Assembly: GCA_004565275.1 (NCBI GenBank)
Contig: SDOX01000020.1
Coordinates: 127,189-191,188 of the forward strand
Direction: 5' to 3'
DNA length: 64,000 nt
Source of the DNA: Nannochloropsis salina CCMP1776
Lineage: Eukaryota; Sar; Eustigmatophyceae; Eustigmatales; Monodopsidaceae
How positions within the stretch are numbered: position 1 is the first letter of the stretch; each line of letters opens with the position of its first letter. Below, in pieces: positions 55,884 through 64,000 of this stretch. The notes under the pieces are model-generated. The model was not told the origin of the DNA. It was given only the letters and a program-made list of their open reading frames with translations, and did no database searches. Both the position numbers and the translations under genes were made by a program.

Positions 55884-56584
55884 TCAAAAGACGCGGAACT
55901 GCTTCTTGATGCTTAGCGCCTGATTGATGGAGGGTTCATGCTGAAGCACATTGAAACGGACTGTCTTGCTCAGAGGGCGGCACTGGCCGACCGTCACGAT
56001 GTCGCCCTCCTTCACCTGCGGGAAGGCGGGCGAACAGTGCGCTGCCAAGTTCTTGTGGCGCTTCTCGAAACGGCTGTACTTGGAGACCCAGTGCAAGTAG
56101 TCCCGTCGGATGATGACGGTGCGGTTCATTTTCGTGGAAAGGACGATGCCCTTGAGAATACGTCCACGAATGGAGACGGATCCCGTAAAGGGGCACTTCT
56201 TGTCGACATAGGTCCCGGCCTTCGCCTCCTTCGGGGTCTTGAAGCCCAGGCCCACCTCCCTGGTCCATCGCGCACCCTGAGGAGCATGGGAGGATGCGAC
56301 AGGGTGCTCGTTAAGACGACTGAGAATAGTGATGAACATGTCGTCTCCGACAGATACTTCATAGTTGTCCCTTGTATGACTGGAGTATATTGAAAACGCC
56401 CCTCCCCAAAACTGCATCCTTCCCAGCCTACTATCTCCACACGTACATGCTTTGAGCGCTTGGATCCTTCCTTGCGGGATGAGGACTTTCCAAACATAAA
56501 TACACCGTTCTGCACTTGATAAGCCTTTTCATGTTGATCGGCTTCACGGTAACCACCGCGCTTGGAAGCTTTCTCCGCAACCAT
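55884..56584 (-). CDS. RPS11: cytosolic ribosomal protein uS17 (S11)
   Basis: A 40S subunit protein. Two exons: 56584-56447 and 56276-55884 (donor GTACGT, acceptor CCTCAG, phase 0), giving 176 residues (about 158 in animals). Exon 2 carries the conserved core: [84 protein letters not shown], and ends KKQFRVF. Exon 1 contributes [15 protein letters not shown], homologous to the animal ERAYQKQ start, preceded by about 18 extra basic residues ([16 protein letters not shown]). The splice joins SKRSKH to GARWTREVG. It is divergent to the PAK1IP1 gene, which also serves ribosome production. Confidence 0.95.
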
Positions 56585-57234
56585 AGTGGATGCCTGATGG
56601 AGGAGGAAGGGGAGGAGATGAGATGGAGAAAACAGAGCAATGGGTATCAACGCACTCCGGCGAGATGCATTAGGCTGTCGTGCACCTCTTTTAGAATTGT
56701 ATACAACTCCAATCATGCCGCTGGAATTTCCTCGCAAGTATAATCCTGGATTACTGAACAAGACGGGCATGACGGTACCGCTCGTCTCGTCGAAAGCGGT
56801 AGCGCCCCACAAGGAGAGCATCTTCATCGCCACCCGTGTGTCAACGAAAGATGTAGGCACACAGCATTCGAAAGAAACATATTACAGAGCATGCTAAGGG
56901 AGAGTGACGCGTCCATGAGGCCACAGAGGCACGGGGCAGGGCGGGAGGAAAGAAGGGTGGCTGGGTGGCTGGCTGGCAGGCTCGGAGGGCCGCAGGATGA
57001 GGTCTCCCGCCCCCGCCGACATGGCCCCCCCGTGCCCCTGCCAACACTGCGCGGCCTTTCTGGCACTAGGGACAGGCGGGGTGACCTGGCCTGCCGCATG
57101 TCTCTTATGTCTTCGAGCATGTCTGAAGGACTCTGTGAATATTCTTTTCAGGGGTCGTCACAACGGTGCACACAAGATTTCACCATTAACCTCCCCCCTC
57201 TCGGGTGTTCCCACAGTACGTCGTACAGACTACC
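56585..57234. other. divergent intergenic region between RPS11 and PAK1IP1
   Basis: About 650 bases. Both genes work in ribosome production, so this is a candidate shared promoter. An acceptor-like CCACAG ending at 57216 opens a phase-0 frame into the PAK1IP1 start; a 5' exon may therefore lie here. Confidence 0.5.
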
Positions 57235-58742
57235 ATGCCTGTTCCGCCTCTGTTTCCCGCTGCAGCGGCTATTGGGTCTTCGCTACTACCAGTTTCTTCC
57301 ACATCTAGGTCTATTTGCGTCGCAGGCACGTATGACGGCGGCATAGCAGGCTGGGAATTGCAGCGGGAAGGGCAAAATCAGACAACAGGCCTGAAGATGG
57401 TACGTACGTCAACCGAGCTTTACCAACAAAACGCATGATTCGATTCTTGATACAGGATTGGCGGAAAGGTGTCTTTTTGTATCCTTGTGAAGATATGGCA
57501 GTAAGAAAGCGATTGGTCGGGGCTTATGTCCACGTTCCCTTCTCGCAGATTTTTGCTTACACCCCGCATCAAGGAAGCGTCCGATCGCTGGCTATACCAC
57601 AAGGGGGGGTCAAAGCTGGGTCTCTTTTGGTGTCAGGTGGTGTGGACGAGCATATCCGCATGTATGACCTGCGAAAACGCGCGGAAGTCGGCGAGCTTCT
57701 ACACCATAAGGGTACCATAACCGCCCTGGGCTTTGTGGGCTCATCCCACTTGCTGAGCGGTAGTGAGGATGGTGCGGTCTGCATATGGCGCGTGTACGAT
57801 TGGAGCCTTCTTCATATTTTGGGTGGACACAAGGGAGCTATCACTGCCGTCGCTATACACCCGTCTGGGAAGCTCGCCTTGTCCTCGGGGCGCGATAGGA
57901 GTCTGCGTCTCTGGGATCTGGTTCGTGGCCGTTGCGCCTACATCACCAAGCTCGAAGCGGTGGTCGAGACCGTCAAATGGTCTGGCGATGGGAGCGTCTA
58001 TGCGCTTCAAGTGGGAGATCGTCGCCTGGAGGTACGAAGAGCGTCGGATAACAAGCCCACGGCCATCGTCACCCACCCCGCGCGTGTCACAGCCATCGCC
58101 TTCCTCCCTGCCGCAGCCGCCGGCCCGTGTGCTGATGAAGCTAAAAGCTTAGAGATTTCTGCGGCGATAGAGCAGCAGGCACCGATGCACCATGTGGTCA
58201 CGGCCTGCGACGACGGCATGCTGCGCGTCGTGGATGGAGACACGGGCTCCGTCCTTTCCTGCACGGAGACGGGCCCGCACTGCGGACGCATCAAGGAGGC
58301 TGTGGTCTGGGGGAACAGGGCCTTGCCCTTCTCGCAACAAAGCCGAGAGCTGGTGACGGCGTCCTCGGATGGGAAGATCCTGGTCTGGCGGGTCGGGCCC
58401 GCGGGCACACAGGTGGAGGTGGGACCCGGCGCCGCTTTGGGTGCCGGAGTACGCATAACGTGCTTGACAGTCTACGCTGCTGGCGAGGCCGTTGACGAGG
58501 GGAGGGCTTCAAGCGGGACAAGTCTTGGCAAGAATAAAAAGAAACGAAAGCGGGTGCGTGGGGAGGAGACGAAGGAGGCTAACATGGGACCGGACAGGGC
58601 CACGCCTCGAAAGGGCGATACTGCACGGAAGTCCAAGGGGAAAAGGCATCGCTCAGCGAATCGAGGGTCTGGAATGCAAAGTAATGGGGCGCCAAGAAGA
58701 GGGAAAAGCCGAGCGCAGGCATCAAGCAGGGCGAATGTCTGA
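57235..58742 (+). CDS. PAK1IP1: WD40 protein PAK1IP1/MAK11 (60S ribosome biogenesis)
   Basis: A nucleolar WD40 propeller needed for large-subunit maturation (MAK11 in yeast). Exon 1 is 57235-57399, exon 2 is 57456-58742 (donor GTACGT, acceptor ATACAG, phase 0), 483 residues. Blades show SICVAGTYDGGIAGWEL, GSVRSLAI...LVSGGVDEHIRMYDL, KGTITALGF...LLSGSEDGAVCIW, HKGAITAVAIHPSGKLALSSGRDRSLRLWDLVRGR and VVETVKWSGDG. HPSGKLALS and LVRGRCAYI match PAK1IP1 in particular. The C-terminal 90 residues are a Lys/Arg-rich tail with nuclear-signal runs such as KKKRKRVRG, also typical. A 48-base stretch at 57501-57548 has a strong donor (GTAAGA) and acceptor (CTCGCAG) and is in frame, so it may be a very short intron; removing it would shorten the protein by 16 residues. 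An extra 5' exon is possible. Confidence 0.87.
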
Positions 58743-59097
58743 GCCAGTACCTGCGGTCATCATGCGCGGGTGACACGCTCGCAACGTGGCCTGAATTTGA
58801 CTTCGTGGCATCCCATCGTTTTGAAAAGAGCAAACAAAAGTGACTGGATGCTCTGGAGGTGAATCAATGATTTCAAAAGCTTATAAAGTAATTGTATCGC
58901 CTCCTAACACATGAAGAAAAGCTAATAAATCGTTCCCAAGATACCACGAGCAACTGTTGATACCATTACATCAGCGACTGTTCCGTGCATCACTGGCTGT
59001 CTCGCGTCAAAACTATCATAGCCCCCTTGAGAGATTAGGAGACGGATTGTGGGTTCGATAAAGCGCCTTTCCTCTCAGCAGTCCTATGGCACTCTCA
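58743..59097. other. intergenic region between convergent genes
   Basis: About 355 bases between the 3' ends of PAK1IP1 and the nucleotide-sugar transporter. AT-rich in the middle; no gene seen. Confidence 0.55.
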
Positions 59098-60306
59098 TCA
59101 TGCGACGGATGCACTGACCCTATTAGATTTATTGCCATGAGACTCGTAATCCTTCCTCTGACGGTTTTTGTTGTCCGCAGATTCCAGGAACGGAACGCTT
59201 GCGAGAGGGTCATCACGTGTACTCGCAGCTGGCTTGGCGCCGCAGGCCACAGACCAGACCTTATTGCTTTCCTTCCTAGCCACGCCCTTATTTGGGGTAA
59301 AAAAGCCACCCTCGGAGAGGCAGCACATCCCAGAAGAGTTTGTGCCGTACAAAAAGGTTGAGTACATGACCAAGCTGACACCAGCCAGAAATTGAAGGGA
59401 GAGGTCAGTCTCCCCGTAGACCACGTAGGACACCAGGCCGGAGACAACAATGGAAACGGACGTAGAGAAGTTCTTGAGGACTGAGTCCGTGTACTTGACT
59501 ACCAATGCAATGGCAAAACCGCCCACGGCCTGGAGCCCGACCACTGACCAGACGAGCGGGCTGTAGCCAGAGAAAAAGCCGGCCTCGCGCACGGCGGCCC
59601 CATCTGTGTACCAAACGCCAAAGACGCCCACAGGGATGCCGATCAGGGCCAGCTCCACGTTTCGCACCCACACGGAGATCTCGGAGTCCTTCAGTACCTT
59701 CTCAAAATAGGTTCCCGCGAACCCGCTCGAGCAGCTAGCCAGTAATACGCAGACGAATCCAAGTGACGTGCTGCCGTTTCTGCCAGCCGTACTCGACGTG
59801 CTTCCGTCTTTCAAACTCGACGTTTGAACGAGACAGACCCCGACGATTAAGACCAATAGAGACAGCCATTTCATGCAGCTTAATTGCCGGTTAAGGAGGA
59901 CAACGGAGAAGACAGCCGTGGTCAATATTTTGAGCTGGTAGAGTACTTGAAAGCTAGCGGCATCCAAGTTTGAAAGCGCGACGAATAACAAATTGTTTTG
60001 CATCGTGTAAAGGAATGCAGGGACTAGAAGTTTTGCAAAGTCGGCAGGTTTCAGCACTATGTCATGGTAGAGTTTACTGCTCAGCCCACAAAAGCCCCCT
60101 TCCTCCATGCCGACCAGGAACGAAGCTGCGACGAGCTTCACAATCTCTGACATGACCACGGCCGTGCTAGAAATGTACATTACATCCTTTCTCATCCGTG
60201 AGTAGCGCACAGTCAGAACTACTGCAGAGTTCTGGAGAACTAAGACCAAAAGCGCCACATACTTGCAGGTGTCCGTCCGCTTCATGCCCCCAAAGATGGA
60301 ATGCAT
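59098..60306 (-). CDS. nucleotide-sugar transporter of the SLC35A (UDP-galactose/UDP-GlcNAc/CMP-sialate) family
   Basis: 402 residues, one exon, true ATG at 60304-60306. A Golgi antiporter with about ten helices. Family features: KYVALLVLVLQNSAVVLTVRYSR in helix 1, YISSTAVVMSEIVKL (family-typical), LLVPAFLYTMQNNLLFVALSNLDAASFQVLYQLKILTTA (very like SLC35A2/A3), RQLSCMKWLSLLVL, GFVCVLLASCSSGFAGTYFEKVLKDSE, VWSVVGLQAVGGFAIALVVKYTDSVLKNFSTSVSIVVS. The hydrophilic C-terminal 70 residues are poorly conserved and contain no clear retention signal. The natural sugar cannot be read from the sequence; UDP-galactose or UDP-N-acetylglucosamine are the best guesses. It is divergent to NSF, another Golgi-traffic gene. 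Confidence 0.9.
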   Translation of the reverse strand: MHSIFGGMKRTDTCKYVALLVLVLQNSAVVLTVRYSRMRKDVMYISSTAVVMSEIVKLVAASFLVGMEEGGFCGLSSKLYHDIVLKPADFAKLLVPAFLYTMQNNLLFVALSNLDAASFQVLYQLKILTTAVFSVVLLNRQLSCMKWLSLLVLIVGVCLVQTSSLKDGSTSSTAGRNGSTSLGFVCVLLASCSSGFAGTYFEKVLKDSEISVWVRNVELALIGIPVGVFGVWYTDGAAVREAGFFSGYSPLVWSVVGLQAVGGFAIALVVKYTDSVLKNFSTSVSIVVSGLVSYVVYGETDLSLQFLAGVSLVMYSTFLYGTNSSGMCCLSEGGFFTPNKGVARKESNKVWSVACGAKPAASTRDDPLASVPFLESADNKNRQRKDYESHGNKSNRVSASVA

Positions 60307-60833
60307 CGTATTTGGCTAGCCTGCCCCGCCAAAGATGGCGAAAAAGAGGTTTAAGATGACCTCTTTTGTGAATTAGGATTCTCTCTTACCGAAGTGTTCC
60401 TGTCGTGCTTGTGCTGCATAAAAATGAGAAAGTTTGAGAACAGATCCCACCAAATTTAGTTGAATTCGTGTACATAGTCACAGAGGCCTGCACGATTTTT
60501 ATCAGCCGCTCAAATGTAAATATCTCCTTTTTAGCCTCTCGATCTTCTTCAATTGTTAATGTACGGTTTAAAAAAGATATAGCATGAGTCTTAACTCGCA
60601 GGTTCCATTTAATGTATTAATTTGGGACTCGATTATGCGTTACGCTAATGGGCCGGCAACATGTCATGGTCTTCCGACTGCCCCATCTCTCTGTCACCTC
60701 CAGAGGGTGCCGTTGATTGCCAAAAAAAAAAGCTCAATTTGAGACAGGTGTAAGCGTTGCAATCGACTCCCACTTGGCAGCGGCCTGATAAGGGCGGGGA
60801 GAGTGGTGATGTCTATATTCACGTTTTGCAGGC
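60307..60833. other. divergent intergenic region
   Basis: About 530 bases between the nucleotide-sugar transporter (-) and NSF (+). An acceptor-like TTTTGCAG immediately precedes the NSF start, hinting at an intron in its 5' UTR. Contains an A10 run. No gene seen. Confidence 0.5.
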
Positions 60834-63229
60834 ATGCCCATTTCGGTGCCCCTCGATAACGCTACCCCCGCCGCGGCGGCCCCCTCCACTTGCGCTCAAC
60901 TCCCTTCAGGTTACAGAGTTTCACAAAGAGGGGCTCACAACGACAGAATCGCCATGGATCTCGCTGTGGGCCAACAGCCTAGCAACAGTTTGGCGTACAC
61001 GAATCGGTGAGTCCCTCAATAATTCTGCAGACATGCAAGGAAGTCCATCCTCATTTCTTCTTTTCTGCTCCTCTCCCATGTAGGGTATATGTAAGCCACC
61101 CCGATTGGGAGTTCCTTCTTTCTCGCGTAGCCAACCCTGAGGCCAGCAAGATTGAGGACGACGCGCTGCTCATAACAGTAAATGGACTGGTTTTTGCGGT
61201 CAGTCCAAATAAGGGCATCGAGACTGGGAACATAGGCCTGAACTCGTTGCAACGACGTTTCGGTGTTTTTACGCTGACCCAGCGCGTCAAAGTGGACATT
61301 TTCGAGAGTAATGCTGGTCTGGCACTTACCTCTGTAATAGTCCGTGTGGACCTCTTGGCAAAAGGTAAAGTCAAGTCGCCCTTGCAGCTAGCCACGGAGG
61401 AAATGGCCGGGGCCTTCAAGGCCGCCTTTCTTTCGCAGGTCTTACAGACGCAGCAGCCCTTGGCATGGGATTTTCGCGGCACGAAGCTGGAATTGATCAT
61501 AGAGAGCTTTCAAAATCTGATACCGGGTGGAAACTGCCCCAACGCTGGGCAGCTCTTGCAGCCCACGGATGTCGTGTTCACGAAGGAGAAAGGCGCCATG
61601 GTGGCCCTCTCCGGCGCCAATTCGGGCGCCCCCCGCGACAACATCATCAACCCAGATTTTGATTTTGGGAAGCTAGGTATCGGAGGTCTTGGGAACGAGT
61701 TCAATCAAATTTTTCGTCGGGCCTTCGCGTCGCGCGTCTTTCCCGGGCACATCGTCAAGCAACTCGGGATAAACCACGTGCGGGGCATGTTGCTTTGGGG
61801 TCCACCAGGCTGCGGCAAGACCCTCATCGCGCGGACTATCGGAAAGATTCTGAATGCGCGCGAGCCCAAGATCGTGAATGGGCCCGAGGTCCTTGACAAA
61901 TACGTGGGCGGGTCGGAGGAGCGGATCCGGGAGCTTTTCAAGGACGCGGAGAAGGAGCAGCAGGAAATGGGGGACGGTAGTGGCTTGCACGTGATTATTT
62001 TCGATGAGATTGACGCCATTTGCAAGTCTCGTGGCTCCAGCCGCGACAGCACTGGCGTTTCGGACTCGATTGTGAACCAGTTGCTCTCTAAGATCGACGG
62101 CGTGAATTCTCTGAACAACATCCTGGTCATAGGGATGACGAACAGAAAGGACATGATCGACGAGGCAGTCTTGCGTCCCGGTCGGCTGGAGGTGCACGTA
62201 GAGATCGGGCTTCCTGACGAGGAGGGCCGTCTGCAGATCATATCTATCCACACAAAGAGCATGCGGGAGCATAAACGCATCGCGCCCGAGGCCGTGGAGA
62301 AACTGGCGGAGCTCGCACGCGCCACCAAGAATTACTCCGGCGCCGAAATTGAAGGCTTAGTCAAGTCGGCGGCCTCTTTCGCCTTCCAGCGCAACGTGAA
62401 CGTGAAGGACCTGTCTCAGCTTAAGGAGGAGGAGCTGATAGTGGAATGGGCGGACTTTCAGCGGGCTCTCTTGGAGGTTCCTCCCCGTTTAGGGGCCAAC
62501 TCGGAGGAGCTTGAGGTTTTGTTTCGGAATGGTATCGTTCCGTACGGCTCCTCTTTCGACGCGATCATGATGACCCTGCGCCGCTTCGTCCAGCAAGTCC
62601 GGGTCTCGGACCGGACGCCCCTCCTGTCTGTCTTGCTTGAGGGCGCTCCCAGCACGGGGAAGACGGCGATTGCCGCCTCTTTGGGCGTGCAGAGCGAGTT
62701 TCCCTTTGTGAGGGTCGTATCGGCGGACGCCATGGTCGGCTTCTCGGAGACCGCCAAGTGCGCGGCCATCCTGAAGGCTTTCCAGGACAGCTCCCGCTCG
62801 CCCCTCTCCGTGATCGTCCTCGACGATCTGGAGCGGCTCATCGACTACTCCCCCATCGGCCCACGGTTCTCCAACACGGTGGTGCAGACCTTGCTGGTGC
62901 TTCTGAAGAAGCCGCCCACCTCCCCGGACAAGCGCTTGCTCGTGATCGGCACGACCTCGGTGGCGGCCCATCTCGAGGACCTGCAGCTCGTCCAGGGCTT
63001 CAACGTGATGCTGACCGTGCCCCAGCTGACGGGCCCAGAGGAGATCAAGACGGTCCTACGGGAGGTGGTCACTTCCCTGTCGCAGAAGGAGATGGATGAT
63101 ATCACGTCAGCGATCAGCCAGCCAATAGGGATCAAGCAGCTTCTGATGGTGACGGAGATGGCGAGGCAAGGAGAGGAGACCGTCTCGACCGATAGATTCT
63201 TGGAGTGCCTGCACATTTGTGGGTTCTGA
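60834..63229 (+). CDS. NSF: vesicle-fusing ATPase NSF (SEC18)
   Basis: An AAA+ ATPase that takes apart SNARE complexes after membrane fusion, with alpha-SNAP. Exon 1 is 60834-61006, exon 2 is 61084-63229 (donor GTGAGT, acceptor CATGTAG, phase 2), 772 residues (about 745 in animals). The N domain spans about 45-235 (AYTNRVYVS, NGLVFAVSP, GIETGNIGLNSLQRR). D1 has Walker A GPPGCGKT (297-304), Walker B IIFDEIDAI (362-370) and DSTGVSDSIVNQLLSKIDGV plus the NILVIGMTNR and RPGRLEVHVEI runs. D2 has GAPSTGKT (578-585) and VIVLDDLERLIDYSPIGPRF (from 634), as in other NSF proteins. The first 40 residues (Ala/Pro-rich) are extra; an internal Met at 41 could be the real start, giving a product near the usual length. 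GC-rich, strongly biased codon use suggests high expression. Confidence 0.96.
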
Positions 63230-63662
63230 GATGGGAAGGAGATGAGGAATCATCCAAGTGTGGAGAGGACGGGTATTGAGTTGCAGGCGCGCCGAGCGAT
63301 GATGGTGGAGATGATGGGAGTGGAGGGCTATGTAAAAAAAAGTCAAAAAGCACCTTAAGAGCGCGACGGGAGAGACCGACGCTTTATCCTCCAAGTTTAG
63401 GATCGCGAAATTGGCTTTGTGAAATTGGGCCTTTTCGCATTTTTTGTACGGAATTGATTTCAAAGCAAAAGAAGTGAATCTGATAAAGAGTCGTTGCAAG
63501 ATGGTATGTAACTGGCATCCGTGTTTCTTTTCCTTACGACTCGCGCTCTACCACCGGGCTGCTCCAAACTTATTATCCGTAAGCAAAACAAACAACTATT
63601 TCGAAGGGCCCAGTGAGGCTACCAGGCATGCGCTAAGAGGAAGACAGATATGGCGAGGTCTA
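63230..63662. other. intergenic region between convergent genes
   Basis: About 430 bases between the 3' ends of NSF and the C1QBP-like gene. Antisense or random frames only. Confidence 0.5.
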
Positions 63663-64000
63663 TCACTTGGCTCCGACGAACTCTGTGGCCCGCTCGAGGA
63701 ACGTCAGGTAATGCTCCTTCTCCTTCTCGAAAGCGAAGTAGGAGACGAAAACTGCCAGCTCGTCGTCAATGTTTCGCACCGCCAGATGCCGCGTGAAGGC
63801 CTCCTGGACATCCTCCGGGTACTCGGAGAAATCCGACCAGTACAAGGTCTCGTCGTTCCACTCCCGGCCGTCCGAGTCAAGCGCTACCTTCTCCACCCAC
63901 ACCGTGTTGGTGAACACTACAGAGAACATCAACTTGTGGTGGGCTTTCGCAATTGTCACCACCCCCCGGATTCCCACAGTGTAATCCTCCGCCTTCTCGT
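63663..64000 (-). CDS. C-terminal part of a mitochondrial C1QBP/p32/MAM33 family protein, cut by the right edge
   Basis: The frame runs from the window edge to a stop at 63663, 112 codons visible. It reads DYTVGIRGVVTI at the edge, then VWVEKVALDSDGRE, then the family's C-terminal pattern: YPEDVQEAFTRHLAVRNIDDELAVFVSYFAFEKEKEHYLTFLERATEFV. MAM33/p32 proteins are acidic, doughnut-shaped trimers of the mitochondrial matrix that take part in mitochondrial translation and respiration. A plastid or other location cannot be judged because the N terminus is missing. The frame is open across the edge, and the GTG at 63977 is internal, not a start. Confidence 0.78.
   Translation of the reverse strand, partial: EKAEDYTVGIRGVVTIAKAHHKLMFSVVFTNTVWVEKVALDSDGREWNDETLYWSDFSEYPEDVQEAFTRHLAVRNIDDELAVFVSYFAFEKEKEHYLTFLERATEFVGAK

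Noticed and set aside
56126-56860. Long minus-strand frame extending upstream of RPS11
   Set aside because: It merely runs through the first exon and intron of RPS11 and beyond. The upstream residues do not resemble S11 or another protein.

Overview
This is nuclear DNA of a compact eukaryotic genome. Protein genes lie on both strands, a few hundred bases apart. Most carry zero to three short introns (about 70-360 bases) with GT..AG ends. The gene set mixes plant-like items (a class II PRPP synthetase, a four-EF-hand CDPK, a DUF2358-SOUL protein, an ABCI20/CAF16-type ABC ATPase) with items better known from animals and amoebae (SZT2, MMADHC, SNAPC3, CHIC). The DUF2358-SOUL protein starts with an ER signal peptide followed by a Phe-containing cleavage region and a Ser-rich stretch, the bipartite presequence of plastids derived from a red alga. 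Together these suggest a photosynthetic stramenopile, possibly a eustigmatophyte such as Nannochloropsis/Microchloropsis. That assignment is inference. All family calls come from reading the proteins and comparing with remembered family members. No search was run.

Layout. 0-9 kb: start of a minus-strand gene running off the left edge; PRPP synthetase (+); an acidic single-pass membrane protein (-); a CDPK in three exons (+). 9-17 kb: a secreted ML/NPC2-like protein (-); a Nudix CoA pyrophosphatase (-); DUF2358-SOUL protein (+); a signal peptide peptidase with an N-terminal C2-like domain (+). 17-35 kb: an unconventional myosin (-), then divergently the giant SZT2 gene (+), about 4,295 residues with a 12.1-kb last exon. 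35-46 kb: farnesyl diphosphate synthase (+), SNAPC3 (-), UBC9 (+), a mitochondrial folate/FAD-type carrier (-), an EMB8-type alpha/beta hydrolase (+), a zinc-finger protein (-). 46-52 kb: a 2H-phosphoesterase/RtcA fusion (-), a CAF16-type ABC ATPase (-), a Rab GTPase (+). 52-64 kb: NAA38 (-), MOCS2A (-), a CHIC protein (+), MMADHC (+, reading frame broken at a run of 15 G), ribosomal protein uS17/S11 (-), PAK1IP1/MAK11 (+), a nucleotide-sugar transporter (-), NSF (+), and a C1QBP/MAM33 protein running off the right edge (-).

How the genes fit together. Most are housekeeping genes. Several divergent neighbours share a theme: S11 with PAK1IP1 (ribosome production) and the nucleotide-sugar transporter with NSF (Golgi traffic). 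MOCS2A and MMADHC serve cofactor pathways (molybdopterin and cobalamin). SZT2 points to nutrient sensing upstream of TORC1. No transposon, viral fossil, CRISPR array, rRNA or convincing tRNA was seen. The most unusual items are two domain fusions (C2 with signal peptide peptidase; 2H phosphoesterase with RNA 3'-phosphate cyclase) and the intact SZT2 gene in what looks like an alga.
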